Assembly: GCF_008830365.1 (NCBI RefSeq)
Contig: NZ_WBKI01000001.1
Location: forward strand, 868,001 to 932,000
Source of the DNA: Serratia proteamaculans
GTDB taxonomy: Bacteria > Pseudomonadota > Gammaproteobacteria > Enterobacterales > Enterobacteriaceae
Length of the DNA: 64,000 nucleotides
Direction: 5' to 3'
Shown: positions 1 to 7,690 of the stretch, in pieces
How positions within the stretch are numbered: the stretch's first letter is position 1
How the letters are laid out: each line of letters begins with the position of its first letter
Made by a program: the position numbers and the translations under genes
The notes under the pieces: generated by a model
The model's input: only the letters and a program-made list of their open reading frames with translations
Database searches by the model: none
Told to the model about the DNA's origin: nothing

Positions 1-733
1 TCTGGCGGCACTGGCCGGTCAGCATATGAAAAAAGCCACCATGGAGCTGGGCGGCCACGCGCCGGTATTGATTTTTGACGATGCCGACCTCGATGCGGCC
101 GCCAAAGAACTGGCATTGGCCAAGTTCCGTAACGCCGGGCAGGTGTGCATTGCTCCGACCCGTTTCCTGATCCAGCAAGGCGTTTATGAAGCCTTTGTCG
201 AGAAATTCACCGCCGCGGTGCGTGAAATCAAAATGGGTAACGGTTTGCAGGAAGGCGTGACCATGGGACCCATGGTGCTACAACGCAGCGTAGACGCCAT
301 TGAGGCCTTTGTGAAAGATGCTATTGCCGAGGGTGCCAAAGCCACTACCGGCGGCAAGCGCGTAGCTGGCCCCGGTAATTTCTTTGAGCCGACGGTATTG
401 CGCGACGTGCCACTGAGCGCCCGGGCAATGTCGGAAGAACCCTTTGGCCCGGTCGCCCTGCTGCGTCCGTTCGTGACCTACGAGGAAGCCATCGCCGAGG
501 CCAATCGCCTGCCTTACGGTCTGGCGGCCTATGCCTACAGCCGCAGCATCGCTACGGTAACGGCATTGGGGCGTGATGTGGAAAGCGGCATGCTGAGCAT
601 CAACCATATCGGTTTCGGCCTACCGGAAACGCCGTTTGGCGGCGTGAAAGACTCCGGTCACGGTACCGAAGGCGGCAGCGAAGCCATCGAATCCTATCTG
701 GAGACCCGCTTTGTTACCGTCGCCGGTCGATAA
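1..733 (+). CDS. Aldehyde dehydrogenase (succinate-semialdehyde dehydrogenase-like), C-terminal part
   Basis: Partial gene: the reading frame is open from base 2, so the N-terminal half lies outside the window. The visible part holds the two catalytic signatures of the NAD(P)-dependent aldehyde dehydrogenase superfamily: the general-base Glu in MELGGHAP and the nucleophilic Cys in GQVCIAPTR. The conserved SEEPFGPV and ETPFGGVKDSGHG blocks follow. Family members oxidise aldehydes to carboxylic acids in the cytoplasm. The motif spacing and the wording around the Cys resemble succinate-semialdehyde dehydrogenases, but the substrate cannot be fixed from a C-terminal half. A strong hairpin follows the stop, so this gene probably ends its own transcription unit. 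Confidence 0.9.
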   Translation, partial: LAALAGQHMKKATMELGGHAPVLIFDDADLDAAAKELALAKFRNAGQVCIAPTRFLIQQGVYEAFVEKFTAAVREIKMGNGLQEGVTMGPMVLQRSVDAIEAFVKDAIAEGAKATTGGKRVAGPGNFFEPTVLRDVPLSARAMSEEPFGPVALLRPFVTYEEAIAEANRLPYGLAAYAYSRSIATVTALGRDVESGMLSINHIGFGLPETPFGGVKDSGHGTEGGSEAIESYLETRFVTVAGR

Positions 734-739
734 TTAACT

Positions 740-770
740 GTCCCCCTCTCCCTTGGGAGAGGGGGACTTT
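740..770 (+). terminator. Hairpin after the aldehyde dehydrogenase gene
   Basis: An inverted repeat of about 12 bp (TCCCCCTCTCCC against GGGAGAGGGGGA) begins 8 bases after the stop codon and has a very tight loop. Only three T residues follow, so it is a plausible intrinsic terminator with a poor U tract. Confidence 0.6.
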
Positions 771-792
771 CACCCAGATAACAGCCCGGGCT

Positions 793-1707
793 TTACTTCG
801 AACCAACCTTATCGAATAACACTCGCGCTGCCGGGGTTAAACCCAGCATATGAATGCAGGCATGCACCATGCCCGGTAACCGCTCACAACGTACCGCTAC
901 CCCATCCTCCCGCAGCCGCTGTGCATAATGCTCAGCCTCATCTCGTAATGGATCGTACTCGCAGCTCAGAATGGTCGCCGGAGGTAATCGCCGTAACGTC
1001 GCGGCATGCAGCGGTTCTGCGTAAGGGTCGAGCCCCTGAGCTTCTTCAGCCAAATAGTGGTGCCAGCAAAATTTCATTACCTCGCGCGTCAAAAAGAAAC
1101 CCTGTTCATATTGCCGATAACTGACCGTATCCATCGCACGGCTTAACGCCGGATACAGCAAAAGCTGATGCTCAATCGATGGGCCACCCCGGTCACGGGC
1201 CAACAGCGCAACGGCTGCCGCCAGATTGCCCCCGGCGCTGTCACCCCCCACCGCGATCCGCGAGGCATCGATCCCCCACTCATCGGCCCGTTCAACCACC
1301 TCGCACAGCGCCTGATACACATCCTCCAACGGCCGTGGATAAGGGTGCTCCGGTGCCAATCGATAATCAACAGACAGGATCAGCCGCCCGCTAGCATTAG
1401 CCAGCGCCTGACAAGGTCGGTCATACAACGCCAGTGACCCCAGGCACCAACCGCCGCCGTGGGCGTATAGCATCGCAGGCATCGGTTCTTCCGCTGGCGC
1501 CCCCAGGGGCGCATAGGCGCGAATGGCGATCTTGTGCCCGTCATTGGCGATCACCGTCCCATCCCTGACACCGCCGCTGGCTTCACCCTCGCCCTGCAAT
1601 GCCAACAGCCCGGTCTCGGCGGCGGCGCGCATCTCCGCCAGGGATGTCGGTGCTGTGGCCCCCGCCGTTTCCGCCAGAAAACGGGCAATCTGTGGATCAA
1701 GCGGCAT
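793..1707 (-). CDS. Alpha/beta hydrolase, hormone-sensitive-lipase-like esterase
   Basis: A 304-residue esterase of the HSL/GDXG family. With the start at 1707, the oxyanion-hole motif HGGGW is at residues 83-87 and the nucleophile elbow GDSAGG at 155-160 (Ser157). The acid is Asp252 in YDPLRDE and the base His282 in GMVHAC, so the triad is complete. There is no signal peptide, so it is cytoplasmic; the family hydrolyses short-chain esters. The frame stays open upstream to 1872, but that extension lies inside the preceding gene and has no family resemblance. The ATG at 1707 overlaps the upstream stop by 11 bases, which suggests translational coupling. The natural ester is unknown. Confidence 0.85.
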   Translation of the reverse strand: MPLDPQIARFLAETAGATAPTSLAEMRAAAETGLLALQGEGEASGGVRDGTVIANDGHKIAIRAYAPLGAPAEEPMPAMLYAHGGGWCLGSLALYDRPCQALANASGRLILSVDYRLAPEHPYPRPLEDVYQALCEVVERADEWGIDASRIAVGGDSAGGNLAAAVALLARDRGGPSIEHQLLLYPALSRAMDTVSYRQYEQGFFLTREVMKFCWHHYLAEEAQGLDPYAEPLHAATLRRLPPATILSCEYDPLRDEAEHYAQRLREDGVAVRCERLPGMVHACIHMLGLTPAARVLFDKVGSK

Positions 1708-2593
1708 CAGCCTGGCTCCCCAGCAAGAAAGGCACCACCAGGGCGATAAATGCCTCATGGCACTCTTCGGTAATGAAATGACCGCAGTCGGCGACCGTCT
1801 CACCGCGCAGGTTAACGGCGTTATCTCGTAAGGTAACAAAAGGCGCATCACCGGTTGCATGTTCCGCACCAATGGTCATCACCGGCATACCGAGCGGAGT
1901 TTCGGCGCGGCGCTGGTTTTGCCGAATGGTTTCCGGAATGGCACGGTAGTAATCAAATCCGGCCCGCAGGCTGCCCGGTGCCGAATAGGCCGCGATGTAA
2001 GTTTCCGCCGCCACCCTATCGCGCCGGTAGGACCAGCGGTTAAAGATATAGCTGAGATACTCCCTCTCACGCCCTAACGTCAACGCCTCCGGCAGGTCTG
2101 CCAACTGGTTGAACATGAAGTGCCACAGAAAAATGTTTTGCTCCGCCGGCACAAAAATCGGCGGTGCCGGGGCCAATCCCGGGATCACCGCTTCCGTCAG
2201 TACCAGTCCCGTTACCGCCTGCGGAAAATCGCTCGCCATCGCATAACCGATCCACATGCCAATATCATGACCAACCAGTTGATAACGCGCATGCCCAAGT
2301 TGCAGCATGCTCTGGTGTAGCGTAGCGGCCACGCTGCCGGTGTCATAACCGCCGCAAGGCTTGTCGGAATCGCCAATGCCCGGCGGATCCACCGCTATCG
2401 CCTTAAAGCCTGCCGCCGCCAGCGCCTGCATCACATGCCGCCAGGTGTACCAGGTTTGCGGCCAGCCAGGGATCAGCAATACCGGCTGCCCCTCGCCAAG
2501 CGTCACACAGTGAATACGGTTGCCATTTACCCGTGCATAGACGTGTTCGGGTTCAGGTCCATTCAGCATGGGCCCGTTATTTTGCAGTGTCAT
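1697..2593 (-). CDS. Alpha/beta hydrolase, epoxide hydrolase/dehalogenase-like
   Basis: A 298-residue alpha/beta-hydrolase protein. The oxyanion region is IPGWPQTWYTWR (residues 41-52). The nucleophile elbow is VGHDIG, with Asp110 where lipases have Ser, and the base is His272 in DCGHF. An Asp nucleophile is typical of epoxide hydrolases and haloalkane or fluoroacetate dehalogenases rather than esterases. The ATG at 2593 has a GGAG about 8 bases upstream. It is the middle gene of a minus-strand run with the isomerase-like gene upstream and the esterase downstream. The combination suggests catabolism of a small organic compound, but the substrate is not visible. Confidence 0.82.
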   Translation of the reverse strand: MTLQNNGPMLNGPEPEHVYARVNGNRIHCVTLGEGQPVLLIPGWPQTWYTWRHVMQALAAAGFKAIAVDPPGIGDSDKPCGGYDTGSVAATLHQSMLQLGHARYQLVGHDIGMWIGYAMASDFPQAVTGLVLTEAVIPGLAPAPPIFVPAEQNIFLWHFMFNQLADLPEALTLGREREYLSYIFNRWSYRRDRVAAETYIAAYSAPGSLRAGFDYYRAIPETIRQNQRRAETPLGMPVMTIGAEHATGDAPFVTLRDNAVNLRGETVADCGHFITEECHEAFIALVVPFLLGSQADAA

Positions 2594-2622
2594 TGGTGTT
2601 CTCCGTGGTGAAAGGGCCTGGC

Positions 2623-3678
2623 TTAACGCAGGCCAAGCAAGGCATTGATTTGTTGTTGGTCAACCGGCGCACCGGCAAAATCATCAAACACCTTGTCGGT
2701 GACGTTGATGATGTGGTCACGAATAAAGGCGGCACCTTCACGTGCGCCATCCTGCGGATGTTTCAGGCAGCATTCCCATTCCAGCGTCGCCCAACCGGCG
2801 TATCCATGCTGGGTCAGCCGCGAGAAAATGCCTTTAAAATCCACCTGACCGTCCCCCAAAGAGCGAAAACGCCCGGCGCGATCGGTCCACGACTGATAAC
2901 CCCCGTAAATGCCCTGTCGCCCGGTCGGATTGAACTCGGCGTCCTTGACGTGGAACATGCGGATAAAGTCCTTATAAATATCGATGTAATCCAGATAGTT
3001 CAGCTGTTGCAACACGAAGTGACTCGGGTCGAACAGGATCTGGCAGCGTGGGTGGCCCCCGACGCGCTGATGGAACATTTCGAAGGTCACGCCGTCGTGC
3101 AGATCTTCGCTGGGATGGATTTCATAACACAGATTTACCCCCTGCTCGTCGCAGGCATTGAGCACCGGCAGCCAACGTTTCGCCAGTTCATCGAATGCCG
3201 TTTCGATCAGCCCCGCTGGACGTTGCGGGAATGGGAACAAATAGGGCCAGGCCAGCGAACCGGAAAAGGTACCCATCTCACTCAGCCCCAGCCGTGCAGA
3301 GGCTTTGGCGGCCAACAGCAGTTGCTGGTGCGCCCACTCGCCACGAGCCTGCGGGTTGCCATGCAGTTCCGGTGGCGCAAAGCTGTCGCACAACGCGTCA
3401 TAGGCCGGATGCACCGCCATCAACTGGCCAAAAATATGGGTCGTCAATTCACTGACCACCAGCCCGTGATCTGCCAGCATGCCGACCAGATCGTCGCAAT
3501 AGGTTTGGCTTTCTGCGGCGGTGGCCAAATCAAACAGGCGACGGTCCCACGCCGGGATTTGCAGCGCTTTAAAACCGGTTTTTGCCGCCCAATGGGCGAT
3601 AGCCGGCAGACTGTTAAAGGGGGCGGCATCGTCACTGAACTGTGCCAGATGCAGGCTTGGACCTTTCATAGTTTTCAT
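2623..3678 (-). CDS. Sugar phosphate isomerase/epimerase-like TIM-barrel protein
   Basis: A protein of about 351 residues of the xylose isomerase-like/AP endonuclease 2 superfamily. It has the barrel-strand signatures of that fold, including CYEIHPSED (a metal-ligand Glu), ILFDPSHF, FHVKDAEF and ATLEWECC near the C-terminus. Such proteins use a divalent metal to isomerise or epimerise sugars and related polyols. The chosen ATG at 3678 has a GGAG six bases upstream. An upstream codon at 3708 and an internal ATG at 3669 are alternatives. It is the first gene of a minus-strand cluster with two hydrolases and is divergent from a TetR regulator, which is the likely controller. The exact substrate is unknown. 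Confidence 0.8.
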   Translation of the reverse strand: MKTMKGPSLHLAQFSDDAAPFNSLPAIAHWAAKTGFKALQIPAWDRRLFDLATAAESQTYCDDLVGMLADHGLVVSELTTHIFGQLMAVHPAYDALCDSFAPPELHGNPQARGEWAHQQLLLAAKASARLGLSEMGTFSGSLAWPYLFPFPQRPAGLIETAFDELAKRWLPVLNACDEQGVNLCYEIHPSEDLHDGVTFEMFHQRVGGHPRCQILFDPSHFVLQQLNYLDYIDIYKDFIRMFHVKDAEFNPTGRQGIYGGYQSWTDRAGRFRSLGDGQVDFKGIFSRLTQHGYAGWATLEWECCLKHPQDGAREGAAFIRDHIINVTDKVFDDFAGAPVDQQQINALLGLR

Positions 3679-3781
3679 CCTAAACTCCAATTGGTTGTCG
3701 ATTGACAAACAATAGGCTTAAATGAATCTCTCAGCAAGCGAATTTTAAAAACTCGTTGGTATTACAGTGGATTTAAGCGAT

Positions 3782-3810
3782 CCTGTTTCACAGAGCAACA
3801 GGTTAACAGG
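3782..3810. promoter_or_regulatory. Candidate TetR operator
   Basis: An inverted repeat CCTGTT (3782-3787) and AACAGG (3797-3802), with a 9-base spacer and a second AACAGG at 3805-3810, lies just upstream of the tetR start. It is in the divergent intergenic region shared with the isomerase gene. Its position and symmetry fit an autoregulatory TetR site; this is inference. Confidence 0.4.
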
Positions 3811-3819
3811 AGCAGAGGA

Positions 3820-4413
3820 ATGGCAGGCAGACCGCGCGAATTCGACCGCGAACAGGCGTTACTGAAAGCACGTGACCTATTCTGGCGTCAGGGATATGAA
3901 GGCACTTCACTGTCGGATTTGGTCGCCGAACTGGGCATTGCCTCCGCACGTATTTATAAGGCGTTTGGCTCGAAAGAGTTACTGTTCCGCGAAGCCGTGG
4001 CCAGTTACGAAAGTCATGAGGGCGGCTTTGCCGATCGCGCATTCAGCGAGGAAGGCAGCATTCGCGTGGCGATAAAACGTTTGTTGAACGACGCGGTGAT
4101 GCTCTACAGCCGCGCGGACCTGCCGCAAGGCTGCATGGTGGTCTCTTCCGCCGCCAGCGTCAGTGATGAAAACAGCGGCATCAAAGACTGGTTGGCAGAG
4201 CACCGCCTGCTGCGCACCCAAGGGATTATTGACCAACTGCGTGCCGCCGTAGCCACAGGCGAATTACCACCACAGACCGATGCTGATGCCCTCGGTGACT
4301 ATTTTGCCGCCTTCCTGCACGGTCTGTCGGTGCAGGCGCGCGATGGCGTCAGCCACGCCCGGTTAGAAGCTGCGGTCAAGATTGCGCTATTGGCGCTGGA
4401 AAGCGGCGGTTAA
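3820..4413 (+). CDS. TetR/AcrR-family transcriptional regulator
   Basis: A 197-residue regulator. The N-terminal helix-turn-helix spans about residues 10-55 (GTSLSDLVAELGIASARIYK, followed by AFGSKELLF), and the C-terminal two thirds would be the ligand-binding and dimerisation domain. The wording of the C-terminal part (SRADLPQGCMVV, LGDYFAAFLHGLSVQARDG) resembles the TetR_C subgroup that controls oxidoreductase or hydrolase operons. It is divergent from the isomerase-hydrolase cluster and is the obvious candidate repressor of it. The stop codon directly abuts the convergent cupin gene. Confidence 0.88.
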   Translation: MAGRPREFDREQALLKARDLFWRQGYEGTSLSDLVAELGIASARIYKAFGSKELLFREAVASYESHEGGFADRAFSEEGSIRVAIKRLLNDAVMLYSRADLPQGCMVVSSAASVSDENSGIKDWLAEHRLLRTQGIIDQLRAAVATGELPPQTDADALGDYFAAFLHGLSVQARDGVSHARLEAAVKIALLALESGG

Positions 4414-4716
4414 TCATTCCGGCAAATCAAATATCACCAGGGTGCCGTGGCTACCTGTCAGCACCCGGTGAGGCACACCGGCAGCGGCCTGATACAGTTG
4501 CCCGGCATTCACTCTAATCTCTTCGCCCTGCACTTCAATCCGTAGTTGCCCGGAGATCACCAGTAATCCTTCGTGATAGTCATGAACTTCATCGGCAATC
4601 TCACGCTGATCCATCCGTAATACTTTGATATTGGCTGGGCCGACGCGCCCAAGCACGCTGGATCGCCATGCCTGCGGTAAATCGGCGGCCAACGCAGTAA
4701 GATCGAATAATGACAT
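4414..4716 (-). CDS. Small cupin-domain protein
   Basis: A 100-residue single-domain cupin. The metal-binding cupin motif 1 is partly recognisable (HDYHEGLLVISGQLRIEVQG, residues about 45-64), and motif 2 is weaker (AAAGVPHRVL, with one His). Single-domain cupins of this size serve as small metal-dependent enzymes or sensors, and no substrate can be assigned. It is convergent with the TetR gene with no intergenic base between the stop codons. Confidence 0.75.
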   Translation of the reverse strand: MSLFDLTALAADLPQAWRSSVLGRVGPANIKVLRMDQREIADEVHDYHEGLLVISGQLRIEVQGEEIRVNAGQLYQAAAGVPHRVLTGSHGTLVIFDLPE

Positions 4717-4816
4717 AAGGCTTCATCCGTAAGCAGCACCATCGCTGCCACAGCAATTTACCTTCTCATTCGCCGACGGCTAAATAACCATTGATTTTAA
4801 CCTATAGCCAAACGGC

Positions 4817-5066
4817 TCACACCGGCACCCGGCGGCTGATTTCCACCACCTGGTCGCTCGGCCAATATCACCAGCGTCCAGAAAATCAGCGACAACAGGC
4901 CGAGGATCACCGACGGGGACGGCGCATCACCGGAGAGAAACAGCACGGTTTTCAGGGTATACAGCGGGCTGGTGCCAATATCGCCAAACACCACCCCCAG
5001 TGCGCTGCCGGCCAGCAGCGGCAGGCTCATTTGGGGCGTCTTTTCCGGTTCGTTCCCTGTGGGCAT
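4817..5066 (-). pseudogene. kup: kup potassium transporter remnant with internal deletion
   Basis: The N-terminal about 65 codons (start 5066) encode an unmistakable Kup/HAK/KT amino end: a [20 protein letters not shown] block and then [11 protein letters not shown]. From about 4863 the frame loses similarity. In the +1-shifted frame, however, the bases down to a TGA at 4817-4819 read [14 protein letters not shown], which resembles the extreme C-terminus of Kup proteins. The family is about 620 residues long, so some 540 codons of membrane and C-terminal domain appear to be deleted and the ends joined out of frame. The product cannot be a functional K+ transporter. It lies just downstream of the hcp-linked genes. 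The C-terminal match was judged by eye. Confidence 0.75.
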
Positions 5067-5090
5067 TGTGCCCCCAGCCAGGTTAATCAA

Positions 5091-5960
5091 TCATGGAAGC
5101 TTCAGATTACTAAGATATTCATACTGAGTTTGCGAAATGTCCAGTGTCCCATCCTGAAAATAAACCGTCATAAACATATCGCCCTGGCCGACGATATCTA
5201 CACGCTGGTAGGTACCATTAACAAAACGGCGCACTATCGCCTGAATGGCATCGCTATGGTTAACAGGGATCGCATTATTGTCTGTCACTTTTTGTTCAAA
5301 AATAATGGGATGTTCTGCCTGAAGATTGGGGGTGCTCTGTGCGTACTGTGCGCGTTTGGCAGAGCTTTCAGACTTGAAATCGGTAAAGGCGTTGTGGGTG
5401 CTATTAAACATATCAGCCAGATTTTTGATATGTGCCGCCATCTGATTCACGACCATGGTTTTATTGGTCACAAAACGTTTGCCAAAAAAAGTTCCCGTGA
5501 ATACGGCGAGCTGAGCGGCATTTCTGCCCAAAATACTGCCCACACCAGAACCTGCCCCCGCCCATAATCCCGCAATCAGAACCAGTCCGGCCCCACCCAC
5601 GGTACTCGAAGCGATATTTTCAAAATGCTGAACACGAGCTCCCCTCTGCCATGAGGTACCCGGAACCGAAATGTTAATTCGGTTATCTAAATGATTAATT
5701 CGCCCCCCGGGGCGTTGCCCTGACTCAATATTATTGGCCTCCAGCCGGCGATTGTTTTCATCCTTGAGTTCACCCAACGTAAAAGCGATCTGGCTGGTCT
5801 CCGTTTTTGACAGTCGATACACTTCTTCCGGTGACATCGATCTGACGAGGATCAGCGCCTCATTCAAAACTTCAAGTGTTAAAAAGTTGGCTGATACGCG
5901 GTTATTTGTTTCGTGTTGTGATGTCAGTGCCAAGATTTCATGCGATTTAGGAAATGCCAT
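5091..5960 (-). CDS. Unrecognised hcp-linked protein with Gly-rich hydrophobic core
   Basis: A 289-residue protein of no family I recognise. Residues 1-110 are soluble and mostly helical, with a Glu/Arg/Asn-rich stretch at 60-90. Residues 121-160 form a strongly hydrophobic Gly/Ala-rich segment, long enough for two short membrane helices or a glycine-zipper hairpin. Residues 161-289 are polar and end in a segment that looks beta-rich (YQRVDIVGQGDMFMTVYFQD). There is no signal peptide. It is the third gene of a minus-strand run behind two hcp genes, and the A+T content is visibly higher than in the flanking core genes. By position it could be an Hcp-delivered, membrane-targeting type VI effector; this is inference. 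No immunity gene is evident downstream, where only the kup remnant lies. Confidence 0.6.
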   Translation of the reverse strand: MAFPKSHEILALTSQHETNNRVSANFLTLEVLNEALILVRSMSPEEVYRLSKTETSQIAFTLGELKDENNRRLEANNIESGQRPGGRINHLDNRINISVPGTSWQRGARVQHFENIASSTVGGAGLVLIAGLWAGAGSGVGSILGRNAAQLAVFTGTFFGKRFVTNKTMVVNQMAAHIKNLADMFNSTHNAFTDFKSESSAKRAQYAQSTPNLQAEHPIIFEQKVTDNNAIPVNHSDAIQAIVRRFVNGTYQRVDIVGQGDMFMTVYFQDGTLDISQTQYEYLSNLKLP

Positions 5961-5996
5961 AATGCCCCCGTCATTAGGATATGCTCCCTAATGTGA

Positions 5997-6479
5997 TTAG
6001 CTTTCTTTGTTCTGCTTAATATCCCAGCCCATCTGCACCGAGGCACTCTTGTTACCTTGTGCCGCTTGCTCCCAGTATTCCATTGACACTTTTCCGGCCT
6101 GGAAAGAGTATTCAATGCCAAGCGTGGATCCGTGCTCAACCCCGATGAAATCGGTCTGAGTCACCAGCACGTCTTCCAGGGTAATACGGGTATATTCCAC
6201 TTCCTGTCCACCCGCTTTGCACAGTGACAACTGGACCTTTGCGATATGTTTGCCTGCCGAACAGTATTTCAATAATGCCGGTGTCGCCTTATCTATCAGG
6301 GCCTGTACCGTCAGATCACGGAAACTCACTTTACTCGCTCCGCCCCCGCCGCCAACGGCCATATTACCGGACTGCTTCGCACCCCAGCTAAATGAAAAGA
6401 CATCAATCCAATTTTTGTGATTCGCATTGTGCGATTCACCATTGATGCCCTCTACTTTTAAAAACATATCCATCGCCAT
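5997..6479 (-). CDS. hcp: Hcp-family type VI secretion tube protein (second copy)
   Basis: A 160-residue Hcp. It starts MAMDMFLKVEGINGES and contains the family blocks VFSFSWGAKQSGN, the Gly-run loop, ALLKYC, LEDVLVTQ and SFQAGKVSMEYWEQ. Hexameric Hcp rings stack to form the inner tube of the type VI secretion system and can carry effectors in their lumen. The ATG at 6479 is preceded by GGGA at a normal distance; a GTG four codons upstream is less likely. It is a close paralogue of the next gene upstream and ends in the same WDIKQNKES tail. No T6SS structural genes are in the window, so it must serve an apparatus encoded elsewhere. Confidence 0.92.
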   Translation of the reverse strand: MAMDMFLKVEGINGESHNANHKNWIDVFSFSWGAKQSGNMAVGGGGGASKVSFRDLTVQALIDKATPALLKYCSAGKHIAKVQLSLCKAGGQEVEYTRITLEDVLVTQTDFIGVEHGSTLGIEYSFQAGKVSMEYWEQAAQGNKSASVQMGWDIKQNKES

Positions 6480-6527
6480 AGCTTTTCCCACCAGACTATT
6501 ATCGTGTTGTTAGAGGCCCGAGTGCAC

Positions 6528-7010
6528 TTAGCTCTCTTTATTCTGTTTGATATCCCAGCCAGATTTGCTCTCGGCACCTTTTGTGCCGCTTTCGCTCTGT
6601 TCCCAGTAGCTCATGGTGACTTTTGACGCCTGGAATGAGTAATCGACGACGATCGTATCGCTGTGACCCACACCGTTAAAATCGGTTTGTGTCACCAGCA
6701 CATCTTCCAGCACGATTTTGGTATATTCCACCTGGCTGCCACCGGCCTTGCAAACTGAAAGTTCAACCTTGGTGACATGTTTACCACTTGAGCAATACTT
6801 AAGGATGGCGGGAGTCGATTTATCGATAAGAGCTTGAATACGCAGATCGCTATAATTCACTTTTCCGCTGCCTCCCCCTCCGCCGACTGACATATTTCCC
6901 GGCTGGGAAGCGCCCCAGTTAAAGGAAAGTACATCGGTCCATCCTTTGTGATTACTGTCCTGGGACTCGCCCGTTGTTCCTTCAACTTTCAAATAAATAT
7001 CAATGGCCAT
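6528..7010 (-). CDS. hcp: Hcp-family type VI secretion tube protein (first copy)
   Basis: A 160-residue Hcp, the first gene of the hcp-hcp-unknown run. It begins MAIDIYLKVEGTTGES and shows the same blocks as its neighbour (VLSFNWGASQPGN, GGGGGSGKV, ILKYCSSGKH, LEDVLVTQTDF, DYSFQASKVTMSYWEQ, tail WDIKQNKES). The two copies have equal length and differ at scattered positions, as expected for a tandem duplication followed by divergence. The 48-base gap between the copies contains no terminator. Hcp forms the secreted tube of the type VI system. Confidence 0.93.
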   Translation of the reverse strand: MAIDIYLKVEGTTGESQDSNHKGWTDVLSFNWGASQPGNMSVGGGGGSGKVNYSDLRIQALIDKSTPAILKYCSSGKHVTKVELSVCKAGGSQVEYTKIVLEDVLVTQTDFNGVGHSDTIVVDYSFQASKVTMSYWEQSESGTKGAESKSGWDIKQNKES

Positions 7011-7287
7011 TGTCGTCTAATTTCCCATTTATTTATCGTGCAGAGTGGAATAGATAAGATAGTCCCACCAATGAGTAAAAATTTAGCATAGCTTCATGTT
7101 AATAAATTTACAGTAATGTCGCTTTGATTAGGATAATTCCGAAATTGAATTCCACGTTTCCCAGCTAAAAAGCTCTCGTTTATCTTTTTCGGGACAGCAC
7201 TACTTTCCGACGACGGCCACAGAGGTAGGCAATGCACTGCTGGCACCCCCCACGGCTGACCTTGCAGCGGCCGGGGCCTGGAAAAAA

Positions 7288-7345
7288 AATATTCAACAAA
7301 CTGGTTGAATATTAGCCCACCTGTTCTATATTCAACCATATGGTT
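7288..7345. promoter_or_regulatory. Candidate ArsR-type operators upstream of the arsR-like gene
   Basis: A perfect 10-bp inverted repeat AATATTCAAC (7288-7297) and GTTGAATATT (7304-7313), with a 6-base spacer, lies 27 bases before the regulator start. A second dyad, AACCATATGGTT (7334-7345) flanked by TTC, overlaps the ATG itself and repeats the TTCAAC half-site. Two matching half-sites at such positions fit an autoregulated ArsR-family repressor. The rest of the 7011-7339 gap shows no gene; it must also hold the hcp promoter. Confidence 0.6.
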
Positions 7346-7687
7346 AAATTATCTTCCTCACAGCTGGACGCCATTTTTCGTGCACTTTCCGACCCGACGC
7401 GGCGCGCGATACTGCGTACCCTGGCCGGTGGTGAGCACAGCATTGGTGAACTGGCTGCGCCGCTGCAAATGTCATTTGCCGGCGCTTCCAAGCATATCAA
7501 GGCACTGGAGCTTGCTGGGCTGGTGCAGCGTACCGTGCAAGGAAGAAACCATATCTGCCGGCTTGAACCCGAGCCAATGGCACAGGCCATGCAATGGCTG
7601 AAAACCTACGAGCATTTCTGGACAGAACGGCTGGACGCGTTGGAAATAGCGCTGCTGCAGCCCGAACCGCATCCTCCCAAGGAGTGA
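7340..7687 (+). CDS. ArsR-family transcriptional regulator (metal-independent type)
   Basis: A 115-residue winged-helix repressor. It carries the family signature ALSDPTRRAILRTLAGGEHS, and the recognition helix is in MSFAGASKHIKALELAGLV. The CxC metal site of true ArsR/SmtB sensors is missing. It belongs to the subgroup that pairs with SRPBCC/AHSA1 proteins, and such a gene follows three bases after the stop. The two are almost certainly co-transcribed and probably autoregulated through the dyads over the start codon. The inducer is unknown. Confidence 0.9.
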   Translation: MVKLSSSQLDAIFRALSDPTRRAILRTLAGGEHSIGELAAPLQMSFAGASKHIKALELAGLVQRTVQGRNHICRLEPEPMAQAMQWLKTYEHFWTERLDALEIALLQPEPHPPKE

Positions 7688-7690
7688 ACT

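Noticed and set aside
2533-3705. Long + strand frame opposite the isomerase-like gene
   Set aside because: The minus-strand protein has clear family motifs; the opposite frame has no recognised domain.
4791-5567. + strand frame across the kup remnant and the hcp-linked gene
   Set aside because: Composition is that of an antisense shadow and it has no start signal; it is not considered an immunity gene.
7094-7339. Short minus-strand frame upstream of arsR
   Set aside because: It has no family, and it lies over the operator and promoter region.
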